The notes: generated from the sequence alone by a model not told the origin. Shown: positions 10,188 to 18,554, numbered from the stretch's first letter. The stretch is 64,000 nucleotides of DNA from Lachnospiraceae bacterium (GCA_017624115.1 JAGANQ010000093.1:1-64000), one strand, 5' to 3'. A program made the numbers and translations.

Positions 10188-11537
10188 ATGAGTGAAAATG
10201 TTAAGAAAACCGGCGGCTGGCGTACCAATAAATGGGTTCGTGCCGCAATCCCGGCGTTACTGCTTCATTGTAGTATCGGTACAGTTTATTGCTGGTCTAT
10301 TTTCAGCCAGGAAATCGCTGATTACATCGGATTTTCAAAGGGGGCAACAGAGTGGGCATTCAGCTTTGCAATTTTCTTCTTAGGAATGTCAGCAGCATTC
10401 CTGGGAAATGTTGTTGAGAAGGATATTCACAAGTCTTCACTGATTGCAGCTATCTGCTTTGCAGCAGGTATGGCAGGTACAGGTGGATTTATCTACTATG
10501 GCGGTATGCACAAGGGAAGTGCAGTTGCTCTGATTGGCATTTATATATGCTATGGTTTTATCATGGGTATCGGACTTGGTACAGGTTATCTTTCACCTGT
10601 TAAGACGCTGATGCTCTGGTTCCAGGACAGAAAAGGTCTTGCAACAGGTCTTGCAGTAGCAGGCTTTGGTGCAGCGAAGGCTATTGCAAGCCCAATTATG
10701 CAGGCAATGCTTAACGGTCTTGGCGAAGGCGGAATATATAAGATGTTCTGGATTCTTGCCGTTGTTTATTTTATTATGATGTTTGTGGGACATTTATTAT
10801 TGAAGAAGCCGGATGGCTGGCATGAGCCGCAGAAGTCTGAGAAGGCTCCTGGTATTCTGGACGTTATTAAGACAAAGCCAATCGTAAACTACATTGGTAT
10901 CTGGTTAATGTTCTATATCAATATTACCTGTGGGCTTGCTCTGTTATCTCAGGAGAAGATGATTGTTAAGTGTATCGGTCTGGCAGGCTCTGTAGGAATC
11001 ATTTCCACAATATCTGCTGTATTCAATGCAGGCGGACGTTTAGGCTTTTCAGCGTGGGCTGATACGATGAAGGACAGAAATACGATTTACAAGATAATTT
11101 TTGTTATGTCTATTGCACTTACAGGTCTCGTAATTGTGACAGGCGGTATTAAGAATGGTGCAGGAAATACAGCTCTGACGATTCTTGTTCTTGTACTGAT
11201 TATGGCTGTCAATGCAGGCTATGGCGGTGGCTACTCCAATGTGCCTACCTTGCTTTCTGACCATTACGGAATGAGCAATATCAGTGCAATTCACGGAATT
11301 ACATTATCTGCATGGGGATTTGCAGGTCTTACAGGTAACCAGCTTGCAACATGGATTGTAAATCATTTTGGTGAGACAGTTGAGGTCGACCATTATATGG
11401 TAAATCCGGTAGGTTATCAGACTGTGCTGTATGTTACAATCGTACTTTACATTGTTGCACTTGTATTAAGTCTGGTATGTGTAAAGCCAACCGATAAGGC
11501 GTTGGAAGCAAAGGCAGCTAAGAAAGCAGCAAAATAA
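10188..11537 (+). CDS. MFS transporter, oxalate/formate antiporter (OFA) family
   Basis: 449-residue polytopic membrane protein with about 12 hydrophobic segments. The start (WVRAAIPALLLHCSIGTVYC, then W-S-I-F) and the FSKGATEWAFS and GLGTGYLSP segments match the OFA branch of the major facilitator superfamily, whose founding member exchanges oxalate for formate; most other members carry small carboxylates such as pyruvate or lactate, or are uncharacterised. No oxalate-degrading genes (oxalyl-CoA decarboxylase, formyl-CoA transferase) are in the window, so the substrate is open. AGGAAAGG precedes the ATG by about 13 bases. The C-terminus is a lysine/alanine tail. Ends at a bidirectional terminator shared with the convergent deacetylase. 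Confidence 0.85.
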   Translation: MSENVKKTGGWRTNKWVRAAIPALLLHCSIGTVYCWSIFSQEIADYIGFSKGATEWAFSFAIFFLGMSAAFLGNVVEKDIHKSSLIAAICFAAGMAGTGGFIYYGGMHKGSAVALIGIYICYGFIMGIGLGTGYLSPVKTLMLWFQDRKGLATGLAVAGFGAAKAIASPIMQAMLNGLGEGGIYKMFWILAVVYFIMMFVGHLLLKKPDGWHEPQKSEKAPGILDVIKTKPIVNYIGIWLMFYINITCGLALLSQEKMIVKCIGLAGSVGIISTISAVFNAGGRLGFSAWADTMKDRNTIYKIIFVMSIALTGLVIVTGGIKNGAGNTALTILVLVLIMAVNAGYGGGYSNVPTLLSDHYGMSNISAIHGITLSAWGFAGLTGNQLATWIVNHFGETVEVDHYMVNPVGYQTVLYVTIVLYIVALVLSLVCVKPTDKALEAKAAKKAAK

Positions 11538-11560
11538 ATATACATAGCGTAGATTAAAAA

Positions 11561-11603
11561 CAACCATGAAGGCGGATATACTGCTTTCATGGTTGCTTTT
11601 TTA
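11561..11603. terminator. bidirectional terminator between transporter and deacetylase
   Basis: CAACCATGAA pairs with TTCATGGTTG, with further weaker pairing inside. T6 follows on the plus strand and a run of A before it supplies T5 on the minus strand, so it can end both convergent transcripts. Confidence 0.85.
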
Positions 11604-11613
11604 GTTTGCGAAT

Positions 11614-12393
11614 TTAATCCGCAATCTGCTTCCCTGTATGATCCATATGGAAATTTTCTTTATAAATCAGCTCTGAAATCGGCACAAATTCATAGCCGGC
11701 TTCCTTGAGTCTGGTAATCATAGTGTCTAATGCCTGCGCCGTGTACTTGGCTCCATTGTGACAGAGGATAATTGCACCGTTTCCCATGTTTTTGTGCTCA
11801 CAGACGGTTTTGATGATACTGTCGACGCCGTAATTCTTCCAATCGAGACTGTCAACTGACCATTGAATTGTATAGTAGTTTAAGGAATCTGCGGTCTTGA
11901 TAAGATCATTATCATAATCTCCGTAGGGCGGGCGGAAGAGGCACATATCTTTGCCTGTCAGCTCCTTGACCTTGTTATGTACGCTCATTAGTTCGTCTTC
12001 AATCTCGGAGCTGGTAAGCTTACTCATTTCCTTGTGATTTTCACTGTGGTTGCCAAGGTCATGTCCTGCCGCGGCAATAGCCTTTACATCCTCAGGGTAG
12101 CTTTCGACCCAGCCGCCTGTCATAAAGAACGTGACGTGTATATCGTGTTTAGCGAGAATCTCCAGTATCTGGGCAGTATCTTCGTTTCCCCATGCTGCGT
12201 CAAAGGACAGAGCGATTTTCTTCTCTTTGGTATCTACACTGTAAATCGGCAGTTCACGGTTTCCAACTGTATAGCTTACTGGCAGAAGATTTTCTGAATT
12301 GGCGAAGGCACCAAACCCCAGCAAAAGAAAACAGAACAGAACAAGGAAGAGGGACCAGTGTGAAAGTATGTATTTTTGAATAGAAGAAAACAT
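11614..12393 (-). CDS. polysaccharide deacetylase, PdaB-like
   Basis: 259 residues: short cytoplasmic start, one hydrophobic signal-anchor (about 13-31), then a NodB-type carbohydrate deacetylase domain. The first motif reads SFDAAWG, the metal-binding His pair is HSENH (H116, H120), and RPPYGDYD is the third motif. The F-D-x-x-W-G form instead of T-F-D-D-G is typical of the sporulation protein PdaB, which helps maintain spore cortex. This fits an endospore-forming or sporulation-gene-carrying Clostridia. An AAGGAG site precedes the ATG. Transcribed toward the OFA transporter and divergent from the metal island. Confidence 0.85.
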   Translation of the reverse strand: MFSSIQKYILSHWSLFLVLFCFLLLGFGAFANSENLLPVSYTVGNRELPIYSVDTKEKKIALSFDAAWGNEDTAQILEILAKHDIHVTFFMTGGWVESYPEDVKAIAAAGHDLGNHSENHKEMSKLTSSEIEDELMSVHNKVKELTGKDMCLFRPPYGDYDNDLIKTADSLNYYTIQWSVDSLDWKNYGVDSIIKTVCEHKNMGNGAIILCHNGAKYTAQALDTMITRLKEAGYEFVPISELIYKENFHMDHTGKQIAD

Positions 12394-12499
12394 AAAAACT
12401 CCTTGAAAAGCTGTTACTTGAAATATATGCGATATAAAAGAAAAATGTGCAGGAATAGTACTTTAAGATGACTGCAGAACAGGAAACTGTCCGGGCTTC

Positions 12500-12528
12500 T
12501 TGCATGATTACGGGAAAAGTGCTATACT
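12500..12528 (+). promoter_or_regulatory. promoter of the G3E GTPase pair
   Basis: TTGCAT and TATACT separated by 17 bp, about 75 bases before the first GTPase start. No obvious Zur-box palindrome overlaps it. Confidence 0.65.
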
Positions 12529-12603
12529 ATATGTTTAGTAAGCTAACAGTATGTCAAACACTTGCCTGTAAGGGACAGGCAGTATGGAAGGAGCAGAAAT
12601 AGT

Positions 12604-13629
12604 ATGACAAAGATTAATGTAATATCCGGCTTTCTTGGAGCAGGAAAGACCACATTGATAAAGAAATTATTATCTGAGGTATTTGCAGGGCAGAAAATTG
12701 TGCTGATTGAAAATGAATTCGGAGAAATTGGTATCGATGGAGGCTTCTTAAAAGAAGCAGGCGTAGAGATTACCGAGATGAATTCTGGCTGTATCTGCTG
12801 CTCTCTGGTAGGCGATTTTGGCAAGGCACTTAAGGAGGTGCTGGAGAAATTTGCACCGGATCGTATTATTATTGAGCCGTCCGGAGTAGGAAAATTATCG
12901 GATGTGACAAAGGCAATTGAGGGCGTGGCAAAGGATACTGAGGTAGAGCTTGACGGTTCTATCACTGTAGCCGATGCGACCAAGTGCAAGATTTACATGA
13001 AGAATTTTGGTGAGTTCTTCAATAATCAGGTAGAGTGCGCAGATACGATTGTACTCAGCCGTACACAGAATATGAAGGAAGAAAAGCTGGAGGCTGCTGT
13101 GAAGCTTTTGCAGGAGCATAACAGTAGGGCTGCTATCATCACAACTCCATGGGACGAGCTGGATGGCAGCATTATTCTGAAGGCGATGGACGAAAAGAAT
13201 TCCATGGCAGAGGAGCTGCTGAGAGAAGCGCATGAGCATGAGCATCACCATGACGGGGAGTGCTGCCATGATCATGAACACGAGCACGAGCATCACCATG
13301 ACGGGGAGTGCTGCTGCGGTCACGACCATGAGCATCACCATCATCATGCAGATGAAGTATTTACAAGCTGGGGCAAGGAGACACCTCACAAGTATGCGGA
13401 GGAAGATTTGAAGCAGATTCTGGAGGTACTGGCAAATGAGACAGGCTATGGTGTTATTCTGCGTGCCAAGGGCATCGTGGCAGGCACAGACGGTTCCTGG
13501 ATTCAGTTTGACCTTGTGCCGGGAGAATATGAAATCAGAAAGGGCAGCCCGGATTATACAGGCAGACTTTGTGTAATTGGCTCTCAGTTAAAGGAAGAAG
13601 AGCTTGCGAAGCTGTTCCAGCTGGCATAG
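12604..13629 (+). CDS. G3E (COG0523/CobW) GTPase with His-rich metal loop
   Basis: 341-residue P-loop GTPase of the G3E family, which deliver or allocate metal ions (Zn, Co, Ni, Fe) to client proteins. Walker A GFLGAGKT is at 9-16 and the hallmark metal-binding C-x-C-C is CICC at 63-66. A strongly metal-binding insert, residues about 210-248, carries repeated HEHEHHHDGECC units. The usual base-recognition N-K-x-D is replaced by LSRTQ near 151, unusual but also seen as drift in this family. C-terminal CobW_C-like domain follows. Start chosen at the ATG with AAGGAG 10 bases upstream. 14 bases separate it from a second GTPase, so the two form an operon next to metal efflux genes; zinc is the most likely cargo by context. 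Confidence 0.85.
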   Translation: MTKINVISGFLGAGKTTLIKKLLSEVFAGQKIVLIENEFGEIGIDGGFLKEAGVEITEMNSGCICCSLVGDFGKALKEVLEKFAPDRIIIEPSGVGKLSDVTKAIEGVAKDTEVELDGSITVADATKCKIYMKNFGEFFNNQVECADTIVLSRTQNMKEEKLEAAVKLLQEHNSRAAIITTPWDELDGSIILKAMDEKNSMAEELLREAHEHEHHHDGECCHDHEHEHEHHHDGECCCGHDHEHHHHHADEVFTSWGKETPHKYAEEDLKQILEVLANETGYGVILRAKGIVAGTDGSWIQFDLVPGEYEIRKGSPDYTGRLCVIGSQLKEEELAKLFQLA

Positions 13630-13643
13630 AATAGGAGATTAAC

Positions 13644-14597
13644 ATGGAAATACCTGTTTTTTTATTTAATGGCTTCTTAGATAGTGGAAAAACCACTTTT
13701 GTTCAGGATACTATAGAGGATGAAGAATTTCTGGCAGGCGAGAAAGTATTGCTGATTACCTGCGAGGAAGGCGAATGTGAATATGATGAGAAGGAGCTCT
13801 TAAAAAAGGGAATTCTTCTTGAAAAAGTGGAGGATGAAGAAGATTTCACACCGGAGTATCTGCAGAGCTGTCAGGTGAAATATATGCCGCAGAAGGTAAT
13901 GATTGAGTATAACGGTATGTGGCGCATGGAGAAAATTTACGGTATGAAGCTGCCAAAATACTGGGAGATTGTTCAGGTGATTACAACAGTAGATGCGTCT
14001 ACGTTCAGTCTGTATCTGAACAATATGCGTTCTCTTATCATGGAACAGTTTCAGGATACCGATATGGTTATCTTCAATCGCTGTGATGAGAACACACCGC
14101 TTGCCTCTTACCGCAGAAGCGTAAAGGCAATCAATCCGGGCGCACAGGTATATATGGAAAATGCAGATGGAAGCCAGCCTTCCGCGGAGGATATTCTTCC
14201 ATATGATATCAGTAAGGATACAATCGAGCTGGAGGATACTGATTTCGGTATATGGTATGTCGATGCCATGGACGCACCGGAGAAATACGACGGTAAGACG
14301 ATTCATATGAGAGTACAGGTCTACAAGAATATGAAGCTGCCGTCCAACGCATTTGTGCCGGGACGCTTTGCCATGACCTGCTGTGCAGATGATATCCGGT
14401 TTATCGGCCCGCTGTGTGTGGCAACACCTTCAATAGAACCGAAGGTAAAGCGACTTAAGAAACGGGATTGGATTTATCTGACTGCCAGAATCAAAATGGA
14501 GTATGCACCTTTATATAAGGGTGAGGGACCGGTTCTGTATGCAGAGAAGATCGAGCCGGCGCAGGAAGCTGCAGAGAAAGTAGTATATTTTAATTAA
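13644..14597 (+). CDS. G3E-like GTPase fused to a DUF1980-like domain
   Basis: 317 residues with two parts. Residues 1 to about 185 are a G3E-type GTPase: Walker A GFLDSGKT (10-17), a TTVDAST switch-like segment and NRCD (145-148) as base-recognition motif. The C-x-C-C motif of true CobW/COG0523 proteins is absent; CEEGECEYDEK sits near its expected neighbourhood. Residues about 195-317 resemble the C-terminal beta domain of DUF1980/TIGR03943 proteins, with GRFAMTCCADD carrying a paired cysteine (246-247). TIGR03943 proteins normally accompany a permease; no permease gene is present here. It directly follows the His-rich GTPase and ends at a hairpin. Role in metal handling is inferred from family and context. 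Confidence 0.75.
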   Translation: MEIPVFLFNGFLDSGKTTFVQDTIEDEEFLAGEKVLLITCEEGECEYDEKELLKKGILLEKVEDEEDFTPEYLQSCQVKYMPQKVMIEYNGMWRMEKIYGMKLPKYWEIVQVITTVDASTFSLYLNNMRSLIMEQFQDTDMVIFNRCDENTPLASYRRSVKAINPGAQVYMENADGSQPSAEDILPYDISKDTIELEDTDFGIWYVDAMDAPEKYDGKTIHMRVQVYKNMKLPSNAFVPGRFAMTCCADDIRFIGPLCVATPSIEPKVKRLKKRDWIYLTARIKMEYAPLYKGEGPVLYAEKIEPAQEAAEKVVYFN

Positions 14598-14606
14598 AAG
14601 GATGAA

Positions 14607-14651
14607 AAGCCAGACACTGAAGGAAGGTCTTCAAATACCAGTGTCTGGCTT
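14607..14651 (+). terminator. hairpin after the GTPase operon
   Basis: AAGCCAGACACTG pairs perfectly with CAGTGTCTGGCTT (13 bp) around a 19-base loop. No T run follows, so termination may be inefficient. Confidence 0.6.
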
Positions 14652-14697
14652 ATGTTGTATAAAAGGTCAAGATAATAATAAAAAACAGAAAAAATAC

Positions 14698-14726
14698 TTG
14701 ACTTATAAATAAAAAGTGATAATATA
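14698..14726 (+). promoter_or_regulatory. promoter of the arsR-HMA-ATPase operon
   Basis: TTGACT and AATATA at 17-bp spacing; GATAAT three bases upstream is an alternative -10. Lies immediately before the repressor operator. Confidence 0.5.
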
Positions 14727-14728
14727 AA

Positions 14729-14750
14729 CATATGAACAATTATTCATATG
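14729..14750 (+). promoter_or_regulatory. ArsR/SmtB-type operator
   Basis: Perfect inverted repeat CATATGAA / TTCATATG with a 6-base spacer, containing the TGAA...TTCA core of ArsR/SmtB operators (compare cadO). It lies just downstream of the -10 and before the ribosome binding site, the right place for metal-relieved repression by the following gene. Confidence 0.8.
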
Positions 14751-14766
14751 AAAGGATGATGAGAAG

Positions 14767-15135
14767 ATGAGGATAACGGATTCTGAACCGATTGAGCAGT
14801 GTGACTGTGTCTGCGTGCATCAGGAAATCGTGGATTTTGTCACGGCTGATATGCCGGCAGAAGAGAAGCTGTATGACCTGGCAGAGCTGTTCAAGGTGTT
14901 TGGAGATTCCACCAGGATCAAGATTCTGTATGTGCTGTTTGAGAAGGAAATGTGTGTGTGCGATATTGCAGAGCTTTTGCATATGACGCAGAGTGCTATT
15001 TCCCATCAGCTCCGTGTACTGAAGCAGAGCAGCCTGGTGAAATTCCGCAGAGAGGGTAAGACGGTATATTATTCCCTGGCCGATTCCCATGTACGCACCA
15101 TCATCAACCAGGGTATGGAGCATATTGAAGAGTGA
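14767..15135 (+). CDS. CadC-like ArsR/SmtB metal-sensing repressor
   Basis: 122-residue winged-helix repressor. Residues C12, C14, C16 (CDCVC) and C63, C65 (EMCVCDIAEL) match the thiol-rich alpha3N sensing site of CadC, which binds Cd, Pb, Bi or Zn; D106, H108 and H119 in the C-terminal helix could form an alpha5 zinc site. The recognition helix is QSAISHQLRVLKQ. Binding of metal should release it from the palindrome immediately upstream, inducing the HMA protein, the P-type ATPase and the Fur regulator that follow. I infer Cd/Zn/Pb responsiveness from the cysteine layout. Confidence 0.88.
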   Translation: MRITDSEPIEQCDCVCVHQEIVDFVTADMPAEEKLYDLAELFKVFGDSTRIKILYVLFEKEMCVCDIAELLHMTQSAISHQLRVLKQSSLVKFRREGKTVYYSLADSHVRTIINQGMEHIEE

Positions 15136-15168
15136 AAAAATAAAAAACAGAAAAGGAGATATGAGATT

Positions 15169-15387
15169 ATGAAAAAGACATTTAAGCTTGAGGAACTGGA
15201 TTGTGCAAACTGCGCTGCCAAGATGGAGCGCGCGATTAATGAACTGCCGGATGTAACATCTGCAACCGTGAATTTCATGGCACAGAAGCTGGTAATCGAG
15301 ATTCCGGATGAGAAATTCGATGCAACCATGAAGCTGGTGTAGAAGGCTATCTCAAAGGTAGAGCCGGATTGTGAAATTATTATGTAA
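15169..15387 (+). pseudogene. HMA-domain metallochaperone with an in-frame TAG
   Basis: Small heavy-metal-associated (ferredoxin-like) protein. The frame begins MKKTFKLEELDCANCAAKME, giving the metal-binding C-x-x-C at C12 and C15, and would run 72 codons to TAA at 15385, a full HMA domain. Codon 58 is TAG (15340-15342), one base from CAG (Gln), so the product stops after 57 residues and loses the last helix and strand. An AAAGGAG site lies 12 bases before the ATG. It sits between its repressor and a P-type ATPase that lacks its own N-terminal HMA domain, so it is likely the ATPase's donor protein. The TAG may be a point mutation or a base error. Confidence 0.75.
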
Positions 15388-15447
15388 ATTTAAACACAGA
15401 TACGAATAGATGCTGTTCAGAGGAAGGAACAGAGAAGCGAGGCTCAT

Positions 15448-17307
15448 ATGACGAAAAAGCAGAAAAAGGCATTATATCGTATTATAGCAGGAGCAATCTT
15501 GTTTATTGCAGCGGAGATTTTGGAAAAAACAGGTATTTTAACAGGAATATGGACATTATTTCCATTCCTGGCAGCATTTGCGGCAGTGGGTGGTGACGTA
15601 GTCACGAAGGCGTTTAAGAATGTGCTGCGCGGGCAGGTGTTTGATGAGAACTTTCTTATGTCGATTGCGACAATTGGAGCATTTTTCACAGGGGAGTACG
15701 GTGAGGGTGTAGCGGTTATGCTGTTCTATCAGGTAGGCGAGCTGTTCCAGAGCTATGCAGTAGCCAAATCCCGCCGGTCGATCTCCGATTTGATGAATAT
15801 CCGGCCGGATTATGCCAATGTGGAGCGCGATGGTGAGCTTGTGAGCGCAGACCCCGAGGAGGTTGCCATCGGTGAGGAAATTCTGGTAAAGGCAGGCGAG
15901 AAAATACCGCTTGACGGTGTAATTATCGAAGGAAGCTCCATGTTGGATACCTCGGCGCTGACCGGGGAAGCAGTTCCGAGAGAAGTGGAAAGCGGTATGG
16001 AGGTCTTGAGCGGCTGCGTGAATATGAATGGTTTATTAAGAATCCGCGTGACAAAGCCGTTTGGCGAATCTACGGTAGCAAAGATTCTTGACCTGGTGGA
16101 GAATGCCAGCAGTAAAAAATCAAAATCTGAGAACTTTATTACAAAATTTGCCCGCTATTACACACCATTTGTGGTTATTTCCGCACTGCTTCTGGCAGTG
16201 ATTCCGCCGCTTCTGACAGGGGGAAACTTCGCAGAGTGGATACACAGGGCTTTGATATTCCTGGTTATTTCCTGCCCGTGTGCATTGGTTATTTCCGTTC
16301 CGCTAAGCTTTTTCGGCGGTATAGGCGGTGCTTCCAGAGATGGTATTCTTGTAAAGGGCAGCAATTATCTTGAGGCACTTGCACAGGCAGAGATAATCGT
16401 ATTTGACAAGACGGGAACGCTTACGAAGGGAAGCTTTTCTGTCGTAGAGATACAGCCGCAGGGAAGAGAAAAGGAAGAGCTTCTTGAACTGGCGGCTTTC
16501 GCAGAGGCATATTCGAATCATCCGATTTCCCTTTCTCTGCAGGAAGCGTATGGCAGGGAAATTGACAGAGCACAGGTGGAGCAGGCGGAGGAATTGTCTG
16601 GTCACGGTGTGAAGGCTGTAGTAAGAGGAAAAACGGTTTATGCAGGGAACGAAAAGCTGATGAAGCAGCAGGGGATTGCATTTCAGATACCGTCTGAGGC
16701 AGGTACCGTAGTGCATGTGGCTGTAGACGGAAGCTATGCCGGATATATCCGCATTGCTGATGAAGTCAAGCCGGATGCAAAGAAGGCAATCGAGAGTCTG
16801 AAAGCCTGCCGTGTGAAGAAGACAGTAATGCTGACAGGCGATAATCGTGATATTGCAGAATCCGTGGCAAATAAGCTGGGGGTTGACAGAGTTTATGCAG
16901 AGCTTCTGCCGGGTGATAAGGTAGATAAGGTGGAGGAGCTGTTTAAAGAGGTATCGCCAAAGGGTAAGCTGGTATTTGCCGGGGACGGCATGAATGATGC
17001 GCCGGTGCTTTCCCGTGCCGATATTGGTATTGCTATGGGTGCACTTGGCTCGGATGCGGCAATCGAGGCAGCCGACGTAGTAATTATGACAGACGAGCCG
17101 TCCAAGATTGCTTCTGCTATCAGAATCAGCAGGCGGACACTTGGCATCGTGAAGCAGAATATTGTGTTTGCGCTTGGAGTGAAGGCATTTTTCCTGATAC
17201 TGGGTGCATTCGGCCTGGCAAATATGTGGGAAGCAGTGTTTGCCGATGTGGGAGTGTCTGTGATAGCGATTCTGAATGCGATGCGTGCTTTACAGAAGAA
17301 GGATTAA
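15448..17307 (+). CDS. Zn/Cd/Pb-exporting P1B-type ATPase
   Basis: 619-residue heavy-metal efflux ATPase of the ZntA/CadA type. The membrane metal site is CPC at 276-278; the actuator TGEA is at 172-175; the phosphorylated Asp320 is in DKTGTLTKG; SNHP contains the HP motif, and GDGMNDAP is the hinge. The last membrane segment has WEAVFADVGVSV, whose Asp, together with CPC, is characteristic of the Zn/Cd/Pb subgroup rather than Cu. There is no N-terminal metal-binding domain; the upstream HMA gene probably supplies it in trans. A Fur-family gene begins 3 bases after its stop. Confidence 0.92.
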   Translation: MTKKQKKALYRIIAGAILFIAAEILEKTGILTGIWTLFPFLAAFAAVGGDVVTKAFKNVLRGQVFDENFLMSIATIGAFFTGEYGEGVAVMLFYQVGELFQSYAVAKSRRSISDLMNIRPDYANVERDGELVSADPEEVAIGEEILVKAGEKIPLDGVIIEGSSMLDTSALTGEAVPREVESGMEVLSGCVNMNGLLRIRVTKPFGESTVAKILDLVENASSKKSKSENFITKFARYYTPFVVISALLLAVIPPLLTGGNFAEWIHRALIFLVISCPCALVISVPLSFFGGIGGASRDGILVKGSNYLEALAQAEIIVFDKTGTLTKGSFSVVEIQPQGREKEELLELAAFAEAYSNHPISLSLQEAYGREIDRAQVEQAEELSGHGVKAVVRGKTVYAGNEKLMKQQGIAFQIPSEAGTVVHVAVDGSYAGYIRIADEVKPDAKKAIESLKACRVKKTVMLTGDNRDIAESVANKLGVDRVYAELLPGDKVDKVEELFKEVSPKGKLVFAGDGMNDAPVLSRADIGIAMGALGSDAAIEAADVVIMTDEPSKIASAIRISRRTLGIVKQNIVFALGVKAFFLILGAFGLANMWEAVFADVGVSVIAILNAMRALQKKD

Positions 17308-17310
17308 ACT

Positions 17311-17715
17311 ATGGAAAATAAAGGATATCGAACCAGACAAAGGGAGGTCATTCTCGAGTTTTTGAAAAACAGCAATTCACGTCATGTTTCGATAGAGGAA
17401 GTGCTGGAGCATTTAAAAGCAGCGGGTGAGAAGGTCGGGAGAACGACAATTTACCGTTATATGGAGAAGCTGACGGAGGAGGGCGTGCTTCGGAAATATT
17501 TTATCGAGGAAGGCGCCGGAGCCTGCTATCAGTACGTGGATTCTGCACAGGGATGCCATGAGCATTTTCATCTCAAATGCCTGAAATGCGGAAAGCTGCT
17601 TCATGTAGAATGTGATTATCTGAACCAGATAGGAAAGCATATCAAGGATTATCACGGCTTTGAGGTAGATAATACAAAAACTGTTTTTTACGGAATCTGT
17701 AAAGATTGCAAATAA
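17311..17715 (+). CDS. Fur-family regulator, probably zinc- or peroxide-sensing
   Basis: 134-residue Fur-family repressor: N-terminal winged helix (TTIYRYMEKLTEEGVLR) and a C-terminal dimerisation domain with two structural Cys pairs, C90/C93 and C130/C133, plus H83, H85, H87 as possible sensor ligands. Family members sense Fe (Fur), Zn (Zur) or peroxide (PerR). Its place 3 bases after a zinc-type efflux ATPase, with AAGAAGGA as a weak ribosome site inside the ATPase end, suggests translational coupling and favours a zinc role, but the sequence alone does not settle it. Confidence 0.85.
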   Translation: MENKGYRTRQREVILEFLKNSNSRHVSIEEVLEHLKAAGEKVGRTTIYRYMEKLTEEGVLRKYFIEEGAGACYQYVDSAQGCHEHFHLKCLKCGKLLHVECDYLNQIGKHIKDYHGFEVDNTKTVFYGICKDCK

Positions 17716-17729
17716 AATATATATTTTAC

Positions 17730-17758
17730 TTGGATAATTGGCGGAAATATGGTACACT
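17730..17758 (+). promoter_or_regulatory. promoter of the lytic transglycosylase
   Basis: TTGGAT and TACACT with 17-bp spacing just before the SLT gene. Confidence 0.55.
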
Positions 17759-17791
17759 AAGTAAGAACAATCCTTGAGAGGAGCATTTTCG

Positions 17792-18487
17792 ATGATACAG
17801 ACAGTCGATTATTACCGTGTAAACACATTACAATCGAATACAGATACGAGGGCTGCTGCGGAAACTACGCAGACAGCAGACTTTGCTTCCGTGCTGGAAA
17901 CAAGTACGCAGACGGAAAAGAAAACGTCAGAAGCTTCTTCCATGGATGATGTGTTTCTTAGGGCAGCAGAAACCTATCAGGTTCCGGTGAATCTGATTAA
18001 GGCAGTGGCAAAGACAGAATCGAATTTTAATCCGAATGCAGTATCCTGCTGCGGTGCGCAGGGTGTGATGCAGCTTATGCCGTCCACGGCAGCGGGACTT
18101 GGTGTGACAGACCCGTTTGATGCAGAGCAGAATATCATGGGAGGAACAAAATACCTTTCTCAGATGATGGATTTGTATGACGGTGATGTGAAGCTGACGC
18201 TGGCTGCTTATAATGCGGGTGCAGGCAATGTAGCAAAGTATGGCGGTGTGCCGCCGTTTAAGGAAACACAGGCTTATGTGGAGCGTGTGATGGAGTATAT
18301 GGGTGAGGACATGGAGGCACCGATGTATACACAGGGTTCTGCGAAGGAACAGAATCTGGTATTTACAGTCAGAAGCTCAGATAAAACTTATACCTATGAG
18401 GATTATTCCAGGTTTATGGATATTTTCCGTGAACAGGTTACATTAAGTCAGTTAGATAAGATGTATAAAACATTTTTGAATCAATAA
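17792..18487 (+). CDS. SLT-type lytic transglycosylase
   Basis: 231 residues. Residues 1-50 are a Ser/Thr/Gln-rich, apparently disordered lead without a signal peptide; residues about 55-175 are a soluble lytic transglycosylase domain with catalytic Glu76 (KTESNFNP), GVMQLMPSTA (91-100) and the AAYNAGAGNV motif. It cleaves peptidoglycan between MurNAc and GlcNAc. Lack of a signal peptide recalls CwlQ-like Bacillus enzymes and flagellar or secretion-linked transglycosylases; no flagellar gene is nearby. The ATG has GAGAGGAG 8 bases upstream; an in-frame TTG six codons earlier is less likely. Confidence 0.88.
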   Translation: MIQTVDYYRVNTLQSNTDTRAAAETTQTADFASVLETSTQTEKKTSEASSMDDVFLRAAETYQVPVNLIKAVAKTESNFNPNAVSCCGAQGVMQLMPSTAAGLGVTDPFDAEQNIMGGTKYLSQMMDLYDGDVKLTLAAYNAGAGNVAKYGGVPPFKETQAYVERVMEYMGEDMEAPMYTQGSAKEQNLVFTVRSSDKTYTYEDYSRFMDIFREQVTLSQLDKMYKTFLNQ

Positions 18488-18492
18488 ACAGG

Positions 18493-18522
18493 ACAACACC
18501 GTCGTTCATGCTGCGGTGTTGT
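18493..18522 (+). terminator. hairpin after the SLT gene
   Basis: ACAACACCG pairs perfectly with CGGTGTTGT over a 12-base loop. The following bases are T/G mixed rather than a clean T run. Confidence 0.55.
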
Positions 18523-18554
18523 TGTCGTATACAGGGATTTTGTGGAGTACAGAG

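Noticed and set aside
15340-15342. Pyrrolysine or other recoding of the TAG in the HMA gene
   Set aside because: TAG ends other genes here normally, no recoding genes are seen, and the residue lies in no functional motif.
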